64,000 nucleotides of DNA from Kitasatospora fiedleri (GCF_948472415.1 NZ_OX419519.1:6415001-6479000), one strand, 5' to 3'. Positions 1 through 8,732 are shown, numbered from the stretch's first letter. Made by a program: numbers and translations. Notes: generated by a model not told the origin, from the sequence alone.

Positions 1-362
1 GAGCGGGGCAGCTCGACGGCCGCCCCGACGCCGTCGGGCAGCAGCGCGTCCAACTCGGCCACCGCCGCCCGGACGTCCGGGCCCGCCGCGTACTCGACGG
101 CGGTGACCGGCAGGCCGTCGGCGGCCTTCAGCGCCTCCGCCAGCCGGCCCGGGCCGACCACCAGCCCGACGGCGAACTCCGGCTCCAGCGCGCGCAGTTC
201 GGCCAGCCGGTCGACCGGCGCGAGCAGCGGGCCGACCGCCGCCGCGTACCGGGCGGCGCGGTGCGCCCGGTGCGCGGGGACGGCCTCGGCCAGCGGCAGG
301 TCGCCGGGCGGGAAGACCGCCGCGTCGTCGAACAGCCCGCGGTACAGCTCGGGTACGTTCAT
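1..362 (-). CDS. hypothetical protein downstream of hmgA (partial, C-terminus off the window)
   Basis: The ATG at 362-360 overlaps the hmgA TGA by four bases (ATGA), so the gene is translationally coupled to hmgA. About 120 codons are visible, starting MNVPELYRGLFDDAAVFPPG, and the frame stays open to the edge. The sequence is rich in Ala, Leu and Val with no membrane segment or catalytic motif that I recognise. From memory, a conserved uncharacterised protein sits next to homogentisate dioxygenase in Streptomyces, which would suggest a role in homogentisate or tyrosine breakdown. That is inference from position only. Confidence 0.7.
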   Translation of the reverse strand, partial: MNVPELYRGLFDDAAVFPPGDLPLAEAVPAHRAHRAARYAAAVGPLLAPVDRLAELRALEPEFAVGLVVGPGRLAEALKAADGLPVTAVEYAAGPDVRAAVAELDALLPDGVGAAVELPR

Positions 363-1549
363 CGCCGCGCCCAGGTCCACGCGTAGTCCGGGTCCTCGCC
401 GGCGGTGGCGGCCTCGCCGAGCTCCAGCGGGCGGAAGGTGTCCACCATCACCGCCAGCTCGTCGAAGAACTCCACGCCGATCGAGCGCTCGTAGGCGCCC
501 GGCTGCGGGCCGTGGGTGTGGCCGCCGGGGTGCAGCGAGACCGACCCCTGCCCGATGCCGGAGCCCTTGCGGGCCTCGTAGTTCCCGCCGCAGTAGAACA
601 TCACCTCGTCGCTGTCCACGTTCGCGTGGTAGTACGGCACCGGGATCGACAGCGGGTGGTAGTCCACCTTGCGCGGCACGAAGTTGCAGATCACGAAGTT
701 GGTGCCCTCGAACACCTGGTGGGCCGGCGGCGGCTGGTGCACCCGCCCGGTGATCGGCTCGAAGTCCGCGATGTTGAACGCGTACGGGTACAGGCAGCCG
801 TCCCAGCCCACCACGTCGAACGGGTGGTGCGGCACCGTGTAGCGCGTCCCGACCACGCCGCCCGGGCCGCGGTGCTTGACCAGCACGTCCACCTCGCCGC
901 CGCCCTCGACCAGCAGCGGGCCCTGCGGGCCGCGCAGGTCCCGTTCGCAGAACGGCGCGTGCTCCAGCAGCTGGCCGAACTTCGACAGGTAGCGCCGGGC
1001 CGGGGTGATGTGGCTGTTGGCCTCGATGCAGTACGCGCGCAGCGGCCCGTCCCCGGTCGGCACCCAGCGGTGGGTGGTGGCCCGGGGGATCAGCACGTAG
1101 TCGCCCGGCCCCGCCTCCAGCGCGCCGAACACCGTCTCCAGCACGGCCGTCCCGGACTCCAGGTACACGCACTCGTCGCCCAGCCCGTTGCGGTACAGCT
1201 CGCTGGGGGCGCCCGCCGCGACGTAGGAGATCCGCACGTCCGCGTTGCCGAGGACGAGCCGGCGGCCGGTGACGGCGTCCGCCGACTTCCACTCCTCGCC
1301 CGGGAACAGCCCGTGCAGTTTCAGGTGGCGGGGGAGCAGCGGGAGGTTGGCGGTGGTCGACTGGTCCGGCAGCTCCCACACCGAGGCGGCCGTCACCGCC
1401 GAGGGGATGTACCGGTGGTACAGCAGCGAGGAGTCCGAGGAGAAGCCCTCCTCGCCCATCAGCTCCTCGTAGTACAGGCCCCCCTCGGGGGTGCGGTGCT
1501 GGGTGTGCCGCTTGGGCGGCACCGAGCCCAGCTGCCGGTAGTACGCCAT
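359..1549 (-). CDS. hmgA: homogentisate 1,2-dioxygenase
   Basis: A 396-residue cytosolic non-haem Fe(II) dioxygenase that opens the homogentisate ring to maleylacetoacetate in tyrosine and phenylalanine catabolism. The C-terminal cupin half carries the family signature: a YYHANVDSDEVMFYCGGNYE stretch, then GSVSLHPGGHTHGPQPGAYE with the histidine and glutamate iron ligands. It is somewhat shorter than the roughly 440-residue eukaryotic enzyme, as I recall for actinobacterial forms. The start is ATG at 1549 with a purine-rich stretch (agggagaag) upstream. It lies 36 bp downstream of hppD on the same strand, so the two consecutive steps of the pathway are probably co-transcribed. Confidence 0.95.
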   Translation of the reverse strand: MAYYRQLGSVPPKRHTQHRTPEGGLYYEELMGEEGFSSDSSLLYHRYIPSAVTAASVWELPDQSTTANLPLLPRHLKLHGLFPGEEWKSADAVTGRRLVLGNADVRISYVAAGAPSELYRNGLGDECVYLESGTAVLETVFGALEAGPGDYVLIPRATTHRWVPTGDGPLRAYCIEANSHITPARRYLSKFGQLLEHAPFCERDLRGPQGPLLVEGGGEVDVLVKHRGPGGVVGTRYTVPHHPFDVVGWDGCLYPYAFNIADFEPITGRVHQPPPAHQVFEGTNFVICNFVPRKVDYHPLSIPVPYYHANVDSDEVMFYCGGNYEARKGSGIGQGSVSLHPGGHTHGPQPGAYERSIGVEFFDELAVMVDTFRPLELGEAATAGEDPDYAWTWARR

Positions 1550-1585
1550 CGTCCCGCTTCTCCCTGTCGCCTGGGTGACTGCCCG

Positions 1586-2797
1586 TCAGAGGTTGCCGCG
1601 CCGGTCCTGCTCGCGCTCGATGGCCTCGAAGAGCGCCTTGAAGTTGCCCTTGCCGAAGCCCAGCGAACCGTGCCGCTCGATGAACTCGTAGAAGACGGTC
1701 GGCCGGTCGCCGATCGGCTTGGTGAAGATCTGCAGCAGGTAGCCGTCCTCGTCGCGGTCCACCAGGATGCCGCGCGACTGCAGCTCCTCGATCGGGACGC
1801 GGACGTGGCCGATCCGCTCGCGCAGCTCCGGGTCCTGGTAGTACGAGTCCGGGGTGGACAGGAACTCCACGCCGCGCGAGCGCAGCACGTCCACCGTGGT
1901 CAGGATGTCGTTGGTGGCCAGCGCCATGTGCTGGCAGCCCGGGCCGGTGTAGAACTCCAGGTACTCGTCGATCTGCGACTTCTTCTTCGCGACGGCCGGC
2001 TCGTTCAGCGGGAACTTCACCCGGTGGTTGCCGCTCGCCACCACCTTCGACATCAGCGCCGAGTACTCGGTGGCGATGTCGTCGCCGACGAACTCCGCCA
2101 TGTTCACGAAGCCCATCACCCGGTTGTAGAACGACACCCACTCGTCCATCCGGCCCAGCTCGACGTTGCCCACCGCGTGGTCCAGCGCCTGGAACAGCCG
2201 CTTCGGCGCGCCCTCGGGCCGGACCACCGTCGAGGCGCGCGCCACGTAGCCCGGCAGGTACGGGCCGGTGTAGCGGGAGCGGTCGACCAGGGTGTGCCGG
2301 GTCTCGCCGTACGCGGCGATCGCGCCCCGGCGCACCGTGCCGTGCTCGTCCGAGACGTCGTTCGGCTCCTCCAGGACCGTGGCGCCCTGGGCGCGGGCGT
2401 GCGCGATGCACTTGTCCACGTCCGGGACCTCCATGGCCAGGTCGACCACGCCGTCGCCGTGCCGGCGGTGGTGGTCCAGCAGCGGGCTGTCCGGCGTCAC
2501 CCCGCCCTCGATCACGAAGCGGCAGGAGCCCGAGCGCAGCACGAAGGACTTGCGGTCGCGGCGGCCGGTCTCCGGGCCGGAGTAGGCGACCAGTTCCATG
2601 CCGAACACGGCCTGGTAGAACTGCGCCGTCTGGGTCGCGTTGCCGACCACGAAGACGACCGCGTCCTGGGCGGTCACCGGGAACGGGTCGGTCGAGGCGT
2701 CGTACTCCACCAGGCCCACCAGGGTGCGCAACTGCTCGGCCGTCAGACCGGCCTGGAGCTCCTCGGGGGTCAGTTCAACAGCGGCGTCGGCGGTCAT
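1586..2797 (-). CDS. hppD: 4-hydroxyphenylpyruvate dioxygenase
   Basis: A 403-residue VOC-fold enzyme converting 4-hydroxyphenylpyruvate to homogentisate, the substrate of the adjacent hmgA. Two VOC modules are present. The Fe(II) ligands are visible as His in FQALDHAVGNV, His in GCQHMALATNDI and Glu in FYEFIER near the C-terminus, which ends in the typical GFGKGNFKALFEAIEREQDRRG stretch. The frame is open 297 bases further upstream, but I place the start at ATG 2797 because GGAGGAAT lies just upstream of it and the homology begins at MTADAAVELTPEEL. A near-perfect 34-bp palindrome 75 bp upstream is a candidate operator. Confidence 0.97.
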   Translation of the reverse strand: MTADAAVELTPEELQAGLTAEQLRTLVGLVEYDASTDPFPVTAQDAVVFVVGNATQTAQFYQAVFGMELVAYSGPETGRRDRKSFVLRSGSCRFVIEGGVTPDSPLLDHHRRHGDGVVDLAMEVPDVDKCIAHARAQGATVLEEPNDVSDEHGTVRRGAIAAYGETRHTLVDRSRYTGPYLPGYVARASTVVRPEGAPKRLFQALDHAVGNVELGRMDEWVSFYNRVMGFVNMAEFVGDDIATEYSALMSKVVASGNHRVKFPLNEPAVAKKKSQIDEYLEFYTGPGCQHMALATNDILTTVDVLRSRGVEFLSTPDSYYQDPELRERIGHVRVPIEELQSRGILVDRDEDGYLLQIFTKPIGDRPTVFYEFIERHGSLGFGKGNFKALFEAIEREQDRRGNL

Positions 2798-2871
2798 GGG
2801 GCATTCCTCCACGTCGAGGGCGGTTGCGCAGAGCTTGCTCCTGCTCGGTGAGGTGGGCAACAGGTCCGAAT

Positions 2872-2905
2872 CCGGCTGCTCAATGTGTACAAGGTGAGCA
2901 GCCGG
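2872..2905. promoter_or_regulatory. 34-bp palindrome upstream of hppD (operator or terminator)
   Basis: CCGGCTGCTCA-N12-TGAGCAGCCGG with TGTACA exactly at the dyad, so 14 of 17 positions per arm match. It sits 75 bp upstream of the hppD ATG and 26 bp past the stop of the upstream minus-strand gene. In Streptomyces an Lrp/AsnC-type regulator often neighbours hppD, and a long dyad at the promoter would suit such a regulator. The alternative is a transcription terminator for the gene ending at 2931; there is no T-run to support that. Confidence 0.6.
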
Positions 2906-2930
2906 TCGGGGTACGGGCTGGACGGATTGC

Positions 2931-4307
2931 TCAGTCACCGGCCGGTTCGCCTCCCCGGTCGCCCTCCCGCCGGCCCTCCTGCCCGCCGTCCCGCCCGCGC
3001 TCCGGGGCGGCGGGCAGCCGGTGGACGAACCAGCCGGCCGCCAGCTCGGCGACCGCGTCCAGCGCGCCCGGCTCCTCGAACAGGTGCCCGGCACCCGGCA
3101 CGACCTGGAGGACGCCCTCGCCGCCCAGTTCGGAACGGGCCTGCCGGTTCCACTCCACCACCTCCCGGTCCGCCCCGCCCACGATCAGCAGGGTCGGCAC
3201 CGTCACCAGCGGCAGCCGTGCCGCCGCCAGGTCCGGCCGGCCGCCGCGCGCCACGATCGCGTACGGCCCGCCGTCCGGCCCGCCGCCGTCCGGCCCGCCG
3301 CCGTCCGGCCCGGCCGCCGCCCACAGGGCCGCCGCCGCGCCGGTGCTCGCCCCGAACCAGCCGTACGGCAGGCCCGCCAGCGCCGGGTGCCGCAGCGCCT
3401 CCCGGGTCGCCCCGGTCAGCCGCCCGCCCAGCAGGCCCGGGTCGAACACCTTCCAGTGCTCGTCCGCCTCGCCGGGCGCCAGCAGGTCGAACAGCACGGT
3501 CGCCAGCCGCTTCCGGTGCAGCCGGGCGGCGACCGCGCGGTTGCGCGGGCTGTCCCGGCCCGAGCCGCTGCCGTGCGCGAACAGCACGACGCCGCGCGGG
3601 CGTTCGGGCACCGTGAGGACGGCCGGGCCGGTGCCGAGCCGGAGCGCGTGCTCGACGGGCGCGGGCGCGGGGGCCGGGGTGAGCGCGGCCAGCACCTCGG
3701 CGTCGGTGGTCTGCCGGAAGTCCCGGTAGTACTCGCCCACGGCCCGGAAGCCCGCCGGGGTGTGCACGGCCAGGTAGCCGTCGGCCGCGTCGCCGAGCCG
3801 CCGCGCCCAGTCCGGCGGGGCGACCGGCACCGCCAGCACCACCCGCGCGGCGCCGCGCGCCCGGACGATCCGGCAGGCCGCCAGCGCGGACGAGCCGGTC
3901 GCCACCCCGTCGTCCACCACCAGCACCGTCCGCCCCGCCAGCGGCACCGGCGCCCGCCCGCCCCGGTAGAGCGCCGCGCGCCGGGCCAGCTCGGCCCGCT
4001 CCCGGGCCTCCGCCGCCGCGAACTCCGCCGGCCGGACGCCCGCCGCGTCCACCACCTCCTGGTTCACCACCCGGGCGCCGTCCTCGCCCACCGCGCCCAT
4101 CGCCAGCTCCGGCTGCCCGGGCACCCCGACCTTGCGCACCACGCACACGTCCAGCTCCGCGCCGAGCGCGGCGGCGACCTCGGCGGCCACCGGCACGCCG
4201 CCGCGCGGCAGCGCGACCACGACGGCGTCGCGCAGGCCGGGGACGTGCTCCGGGTCGAGGGCCGCGGCGAGCCGGCGTCCGGCGTCGGTCCGATCGGTGA
4301 AGTGCAT
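2931..4307 (-). CDS. phosphoribosyltransferase / dienelactone hydrolase-type fusion protein
   Basis: A 458-residue two-domain protein. Residues about 1-215 are a type I phosphoribosyltransferase with the PRPP loop VVDDGVATGSSA and an N-terminal VVALPRGGVPVAAEVAAAL segment. Residues about 235-435 are an alpha/beta-hydrolase of the dienelactone hydrolase type: FAHGSGSGRDSPRN oxyanion region, a GASTG nucleophile elbow and a GAGHLFEEPGA histidine. A linker holds three tandem GGGPD repeats (15-bp DNA period near 3266-3315). The start is ATG 4307, where homology begins; the longer open frame upstream is atypical. The substrate is unknown. This fusion recurs in actinobacterial genomes. The tail is Arg/Gly/Glu-rich and probably disordered. 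Confidence 0.85.
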   Translation of the reverse strand: MHFTDRTDAGRRLAAALDPEHVPGLRDAVVVALPRGGVPVAAEVAAALGAELDVCVVRKVGVPGQPELAMGAVGEDGARVVNQEVVDAAGVRPAEFAAAEARERAELARRAALYRGGRAPVPLAGRTVLVVDDGVATGSSALAACRIVRARGAARVVLAVPVAPPDWARRLGDAADGYLAVHTPAGFRAVGEYYRDFRQTTDAEVLAALTPAPAPAPVEHALRLGTGPAVLTVPERPRGVVLFAHGSGSGRDSPRNRAVAARLHRKRLATVLFDLLAPGEADEHWKVFDPGLLGGRLTGATREALRHPALAGLPYGWFGASTGAAAALWAAAGPDGGGPDGGGPDGGPYAIVARGGRPDLAAARLPLVTVPTLLIVGGADREVVEWNRQARSELGGEGVLQVVPGAGHLFEEPGALDAVAELAAGWFVHRLPAAPERGRDGGQEGRREGDRGGEPAGD

Positions 4308-4373
4308 GGCGGAACCCCTTCCCCTCCCACGGTACGCGCGTAAGGGAAAAATAAGGACAAACCGGCGGGTAGC

Positions 4374-4397
4374 GTTATTTACCGCCCAGGGCGGGTA
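4374..4397 (+). promoter_or_regulatory. SigB-like promoter for the SPW protein gene
   Basis: GTTAT, a 14-base spacer, then GGGTA fits the published Streptomyces SigB-group consensus GNNTN(14-16)GGGTA(C/T). It is followed 46 bp later by the GTG start of the SPW membrane protein. A second GCGGGTAGCG copy lies at 4365-4374. Stress-sigma control is an inference from the motif alone. Confidence 0.4.
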
Positions 4398-4442
4398 GCG
4401 ACCCATTGGCTCGCATGTCCTGACTACGAGGAGGTGGTCCAG

Positions 4443-4883
4443 GTGTCGACCCATGCGCCTTCGGGCATGGAACACCATCCGGACATCCTGGCCCTGCGTG
4501 AACACGCGGAGCGCGTCACATCCACCACCGCCGGGCAGGGGACGGAAGCACTCGCCGTCTGCGCCGGCCTGTTCCTGGCGATCTCCCCCTGGGTGGTCGG
4601 CTTCTCCGGCTTCACCGGACTGGCCGTCAGCAACCTGGTGCTCGGCATCGCCTACGCCGTCCTGATGGCCGGCTACGGCTCAGCCTTCGGCCGCACCCAC
4701 GCCCGGGCCTGGGCGTGCGTGGCGATCGGCGCCTGGACGGTCATCGCCCCCTGGGCGGTCAACGGCGGAGCGCACGTCCGCCGCACCATCCTGACCAACG
4801 TCATCACCGGCGGAGTCATGACCTGCCTCGCCCTGGCCGCGGTCGGCCTGGTCGCCGCGGGCATGTCCGGCCGACGCCGGTAG
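4443..4883 (+). CDS. SPW-repeat membrane protein
   Basis: A 146-residue integral membrane protein with four predicted hydrophobic segments. It carries two copies of the SPW-type motif: AISPWVVGFSGF near residue 47 and VIAPWAVNGG near residue 98. The N-terminal 40 residues are hydrophilic and His-rich. An earlier in-frame GTG exists at 4434, but the GAGGAGG at 4428-4434 is correctly spaced for GTG 4443. Its function is unknown; the family is widespread in actinobacteria. It is monocistronic, between a SigB-like promoter and a strong terminator hairpin, which fits a stress-induced envelope protein. Confidence 0.85.
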   Translation: MSTHAPSGMEHHPDILALREHAERVTSTTAGQGTEALAVCAGLFLAISPWVVGFSGFTGLAVSNLVLGIAYAVLMAGYGSAFGRTHARAWACVAIGAWTVIAPWAVNGGAHVRRTILTNVITGGVMTCLALAAVGLVAAGMSGRRR

Positions 4884-4914
4884 GACCCGGAACCGGGGCC
4901 CGGAAGCCCCCGGC

Positions 4915-4943
4915 ACGGCGGGGCCCCGACGGGGCCCCGCCGT
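4915..4943 (+). terminator. terminator hairpin after the SPW gene
   Basis: ACGGCGGGGCCCC-GAC-GGGGCCCCGCCGT: a perfect 13-bp stem with a 3-base loop, 31 bp after the SPW stop codon. There is no clear T-tract, as is usual in Streptomyces. Confidence 0.8.
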
Positions 4944-5326
4944 CACGCGCGGACAAGTTTCCGTCAAGTTCTGGTCAAAGAGCGGCTCGGACCGGAAACC
5001 GGCGTCGAGGCCCGTCGCACACGTCCCACCGGTGGTTCGTGCCCGGCCGGGAGCAGTGGTGATCCCGATTTCCCCGTCGAAACCTCCGGCCGCCCGGACG
5101 GCCGGGACCGGACGCCCCGGGCGGCGCGGCGGGAGGGACGGAAGTGCAGGCCGGGGACACCGGGGGCGGGGTGTGACGGGTGGGGCCCAGGTTGGCCGGG
5201 ACCACACTCACCACATCGTGGGAAGCCGGGAAACAGTGGTGCCTCGCGCCGGGCCGGACCACCGTCCGGACCGGACACCGCCCGGGCCACCGTTCCGGGC
5301 GGACCCACGAGCCCTCAGGAGGGGAT
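4944..5326 (+). other. 383-bp upstream region of the lanthipeptide operon
   Basis: I see no credible gene. The region should hold the lanthipeptide promoter. A direct repeat CCGGGAGCAGTGGTG (5047-5061) and CCGGGAAACAGTGGTG (5226-5241), 179 bp apart, is the only regulator-like feature I see. TTGGCC near 5191 with CATCGT about 16 bp on is a weak housekeeping-type promoter candidate. AGGAGGGG at 5317-5324 is the ribosome binding site of the precursor gene. Confidence 0.4.
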
Positions 5327-5482
5327 ATGCGCACCGAGATCACCGTGCAGTCCGACACCGCCGACCTCGACCTGGACCTCCGCATCGCGGACGTCGCGGA
5401 GCAGACCCAGGAGTTCGGCCGGGGCACCTACACCTCGCCGAGCAGCTACGCCATCGGCACCCGCTGCCCGGTCTGCTGCTGA
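5327..5482 (+). CDS. lanA: class I lanthipeptide precursor peptide
   Basis: A 51-residue peptide directly upstream of lanB and lanC. The acidic leader holds DLDLDL at residues 13-18, resembling the F-x-L-D box that LanB enzymes recognise. The C-terminal part TYTSPSSYAIGTRCPVCC provides six Ser/Thr and three Cys (47, 50, 51), enough for up to three (methyl)lanthionine rings. The adjacent terminal Cys pair recalls other actinobacterial class I peptides that end in CC, but I cannot assign the sequence to a named lanthipeptide. The leader cleavage site is not obvious and no dedicated protease is nearby; a site near Gly31-Gly33 is a guess. Strong AGGAGGGG ribosome binding site. Confidence 0.85.
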   Translation: MRTEITVQSDTADLDLDLRIADVAEQTQEFGRGTYTSPSSYAIGTRCPVCC

Positions 5483-5494
5483 CCGGACGGCTGT

Positions 5495-5528
5495 GCGCGC
5501 GGGGCGGGTTGCGGCCCGCCCCGCGCGC
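5495..5528 (+). terminator. attenuator hairpin between precursor and lanB
   Basis: GCGCGCGGGGCGGG-TTGCGG-CCCGCCCCGCGCGC: a perfect 14-bp stem with a 6-base loop, starting 12 bp after the precursor stop. It is followed by a pyrimidine-rich stretch. Partial terminators between structural and modification genes are a known way to make precursor in excess over the enzymes. Confidence 0.75.
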
Positions 5529-5621
5529 TCCCTCCCGCCCGGGCGGCCCGTCCCGCCCGGGACGCCCTCCTTCCCGCCCGCGAAGCTCTTCCCACCCGCG
5601 AACCCGAGGGGCCCCACGAAC

Positions 5622-8600
5622 GTGCGCGCAGAGCTGGACCTGTTCGAAGTCCGGGAACCGGTGCTGGTGCGGACGGCCGGCATCCCGCGGACCGGCGCCG
5701 AGCCCCGGATCGACCCGGCCGACCCCGCCCCGGGCGCCCGCCGCCTGGCCGCCGACCCGCTGCTGCGGCAGGCCGTCGAGGTCGCCAGCGGCAGCCTCGC
5801 GCTCAGCCTCCAGCGGCTCGCCGAACCCGGCGGCGCCGCCGCCCTGGGCCGCAAGCGCACCGTCAGCGCCGCCCGCACCCTGACCCGCTACGCCCGCCGC
5901 GCGGGCGGCCGGCCCACCCCGTTCGGCCTGTTCGCCGGCGTCGGCCGGGCCCGGTTCGGCGCCGCCGCCAAGATCCCGCCGCCCGGCCCCGGCCGGGTCC
6001 GGGTCCGCCTCGACGGCGGCTGGCTGCACCGCCGGGTGCTGGACTGGCTCGCCGTGCCCGAGGTCCGCCGCCGGGTCGACGTGGTCCTCGACGACCTGTG
6101 CGTGCTGCGCGACGGCCGCCTGCTGCGGCACACCGGCGAACGCGAGGTCTCGGTGCGCGACAACGCCCTGGTCGCCCGGGTCCGGGAGGCCGCCGCCCGC
6201 CCGGTCGGGTACGCCGACCTGCTGGCCGACCTGGCCGGCCGCTTCCCCGCCGTGGCCCCCGAACGGATCGACGGCCTGCTCGCCGGACTCGTCCAGCACG
6301 GCTTCCTGCTCACCTCGCTCACCCCGCACCGGATCGACGACGCCCTGCTGGACCGGATCGACGCCGCCCTCGACGGCGCCCTCCCCGCGGCCGCCGAAGG
6401 ACTGCGCGCCGTCCGGGCCGCCGCGACCGCCCACGAACGCGACCGCCCCGGCGCGGGCCTGGCCTCCTGGCGGCACCTGCTGGAACGCGTCCGCGCCCTC
6501 GACCCCGACGGCCGCGCGGGCGAACGCCCGCCCGTCCAGGTCGACCTGCGCACCGGCGCGGACCTGGTGCTGCCCGAGGAGGTCGGCGCCGAGGTGCGCC
6601 GCTACGCCGCCGCGATCTGGGCGATCACCCCCGAGTGGACCACCCTGCACCACCTGCGCGACTACCGGGAGCGCTTCGTCGAGCACTACGGCACCGCGAG
6701 CGCCGTCCCGCTCGCCGACCTCGCCGACCCGCACCGCGGCCTCGGCCTGCCGCCCGAGTACGGCGGCGCCGCGCCCGCGCACTCCCGCTCCGGGCCCGGC
6801 CAGGACGCCGACCGGCCGCGCCGCAACGCCGTCGCCGAACTCGTCCAGCAGGCCGTGCTGGCGGGCGGGGACCTGGTGCTCGCCGACGCCGACATCGACC
6901 GCCTCGCCGACGCCGCCGGCCACGCCCCCGGCGGCAGCCGCCCGCCGCGCACCCTGGAACTCTGCTTCCAGCTCCTCGCCGACTCCGCCGCCGCCCTCGA
7001 CCGCGGCGAGTTCCTGCTGCTCGGCAGCCCGCACACCGGCTCCTGGACGGCCGGGGCCACCGCCGGCCGGTTCGCCGACCTGGCCGGCCTCACCGACGGC
7101 CTGGCCGCCCTCGCCGCCGGACCCGCCGACGGGCCGGCGCTGCCCGTCCAGGTCGAACTCGCCCCGCGCGACCCGCGTTCGCTCAACCTCGTCCAGGTGC
7201 CGCCGCTGCTGCCGCACCGCCTGCCGATCGGCGTCGCCGCCGACCGCGGCGACCCGCACTGCCTGGACTGGCGCACCCTGCTGGTCGCCGCCGGCGAGGA
7301 CGGCCTGCGCCTGCTGCACCCGGACACCGGCCGCCCGGTCGTCCCGGTCCTCCCGCACATGCTCGCCCTGGACGCGCAGGCCCCGCCCGTCGCCCGCTTC
7401 CTGGCCGACCTGGCCGCCGCCCGCCCCCGGGTCTGGTCCGGCTGGGACTGGGCGGGCCTGGACACCCTGCCCTACCTGCCCGCCGTCCGCTACGGCAGGG
7501 TCCTCACCACCCCGCGCCGCTGGCTGCCCGGCCGCCGCCTGCGCGACGCCGCCCGCACCGCCGGACCCGCCGCCTGGACGGACGGACTGCGGGCCTGGCG
7601 CGAGCGCTACCGGGTGCCCGACCGGCTCCAACTCGCCAGCAACGACCGGACCTTCCCGATCGACCTGCGCGAGAGCTGGGACGCCGACCTGCTGCGCGCC
7701 GAACTCACCGCCCCCGAACCGAGGTTCCAGCTCTTCCAGGACCTCACCGCCGACGGCGCCGGACTCGGCTGGAACCACGGCCACAGCACCGAGATCGTCG
7801 TCCCGCTGTTCCGCGCCGCCCGCCCGGCCCCCGCCGACGCCGCCCCCGCCGACGCCCGGCCGCCGCTCGCCAGGTCCGCGGTCCGCACCGCCCCCACCCG
7901 GGTCCACCTCCCCGGCGAGGACTGGCTGTTCGCCAAGCTGTACGCCGAACCGGGCACCCACGACACCCTGCTCGCCGAACACCTGCCCGCGCTGCTCGCC
8001 GAGGTCGAGGACGACGTCGACCGCTGGTTCTTCCTCCGCTACCGCGACCCCGAACCCCACCTGCGGCTGCGCCTGCACGGCGACCCCGCCGCGCTGGCCG
8101 GCCGCGTCCTGCCCGCCCTCACCCGGCACGTGCGCCGACTCGTCGGGAACGGCGCGCTGCGCACCATGGCGCTCGACGCGTACCGGCCCGAGACCGACCG
8201 CTACCTCGGCCCGGACGCCCAGGAGAGCGCCGAACGGCTCTTCCAGACCGACAGCCGCTCCGCGCTGCTCCACCTGCGGGCCCGCCGCGCCGGAGCCGCC
8301 GCCGTCCCCGACGAGGTGCTCGCCGCCGTCGGCCACGCCGTGCTGCTGGACTCGCTCGGCGCCTGGGACTGGTGCGCCTGGGCGGTCCACCTGTTCGAGA
8401 AGGGCGACGACCACCGCGCCTACCAGCGCCACCGCGCCCTGGCCGACCGGCTGATCCGGCCCGGCGACGCCGCCCGGCACGCCGCCGAGCACCTCGGCGT
8501 CCCCGACCTCGCCCCGCTCTGGACCGACTCCCCGGCCCCGCGCGACTTCGGCCGACTGCTGCTCGCCGCACCCGAGGCCGACCGCGACGAGGCCGTCATG

Positions 8601-8732
8601 TCGCTGCTGCACATGCGGCACAACCGCCTGTTCGGCATCGACCCGGCCGCCGAGGCCCGCGGCTACGCCGTCCTGCGCGGCGCCGCCCGGACGCTGATCG
8701 GCCGGGCGGCGCACGGCGGGCGGCGGGAGTGA
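5622..8732 (+). CDS. lanB: lanthipeptide dehydratase LanB (full length, SpaB_C-containing)
   Basis: A 1036-residue class I dehydratase. It dehydrates Ser/Thr of the precursor using glutamyl-tRNA: the large N-terminal domain (about residues 1-720) glutamylates and the C-terminal SpaB_C-type domain (about 750-1030) eliminates glutamate. The elimination domain shows DRWFFLRYRDPEPHLRLRLHG and MSLLHMRHNRLFGID. The N-terminal half has RRAGGRPTPFGLFAGVG, typical of lantibiotic dehydratases. The frame is open from 5493, but that start would lie inside the attenuator hairpin and add a Pro-rich, non-homologous stretch, so I prefer GTG 5622 (VRAELDLFEVREPVLVRTAG). lanC follows 52 bp downstream. Confidence 0.93.
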   Translation: MRAELDLFEVREPVLVRTAGIPRTGAEPRIDPADPAPGARRLAADPLLRQAVEVASGSLALSLQRLAEPGGAAALGRKRTVSAARTLTRYARRAGGRPTPFGLFAGVGRARFGAAAKIPPPGPGRVRVRLDGGWLHRRVLDWLAVPEVRRRVDVVLDDLCVLRDGRLLRHTGEREVSVRDNALVARVREAAARPVGYADLLADLAGRFPAVAPERIDGLLAGLVQHGFLLTSLTPHRIDDALLDRIDAALDGALPAAAEGLRAVRAAATAHERDRPGAGLASWRHLLERVRALDPDGRAGERPPVQVDLRTGADLVLPEEVGAEVRRYAAAIWAITPEWTTLHHLRDYRERFVEHYGTASAVPLADLADPHRGLGLPPEYGGAAPAHSRSGPGQDADRPRRNAVAELVQQAVLAGGDLVLADADIDRLADAAGHAPGGSRPPRTLELCFQLLADSAAALDRGEFLLLGSPHTGSWTAGATAGRFADLAGLTDGLAALAAGPADGPALPVQVELAPRDPRSLNLVQVPPLLPHRLPIGVAADRGDPHCLDWRTLLVAAGEDGLRLLHPDTGRPVVPVLPHMLALDAQAPPVARFLADLAAARPRVWSGWDWAGLDTLPYLPAVRYGRVLTTPRRWLPGRRLRDAARTAGPAAWTDGLRAWRERYRVPDRLQLASNDRTFPIDLRESWDADLLRAELTAPEPRFQLFQDLTADGAGLGWNHGHSTEIVVPLFRAARPAPADAAPADARPPLARSAVRTAPTRVHLPGEDWLFAKLYAEPGTHDTLLAEHLPALLAEVEDDVDRWFFLRYRDPEPHLRLRLHGDPAALAGRVLPALTRHVRRLVGNGALRTMALDAYRPETDRYLGPDAQESAERLFQTDSRSALLHLRARRAGAAAVPDEVLAAVGHAVLLDSLGAWDWCAWAVHLFEKGDDHRAYQRHRALADRLIRPGDAARHAAEHLGVPDLAPLWTDSPAPRDFGRLLLAAPEADRDEAVMSLLHMRHNRLFGIDPAAEARGYAVLRGAARTLIGRAAHGGRRE

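Noticed and set aside
512..2851. 779-codon plus-strand open frame opposite hmgA and hppD
   Set aside because: It is antisense to two clear genes and has no family features; long antisense frames are expected at this GC content. The same applies to the other very long frames opposite chitinase, lanB, the ABC operon and alaS.
2798..3094. N-terminal extension of HppD
   Set aside because: The frame is open but GGAGGAAT and homology place the start at 2797; the extension covers the palindrome and part of the neighbouring gene.
5493..5621. Upstream extension of LanB
   Set aside because: It would start within the attenuator stem and add a Pro-rich stretch without homology; GTG 5622 fits the family better.
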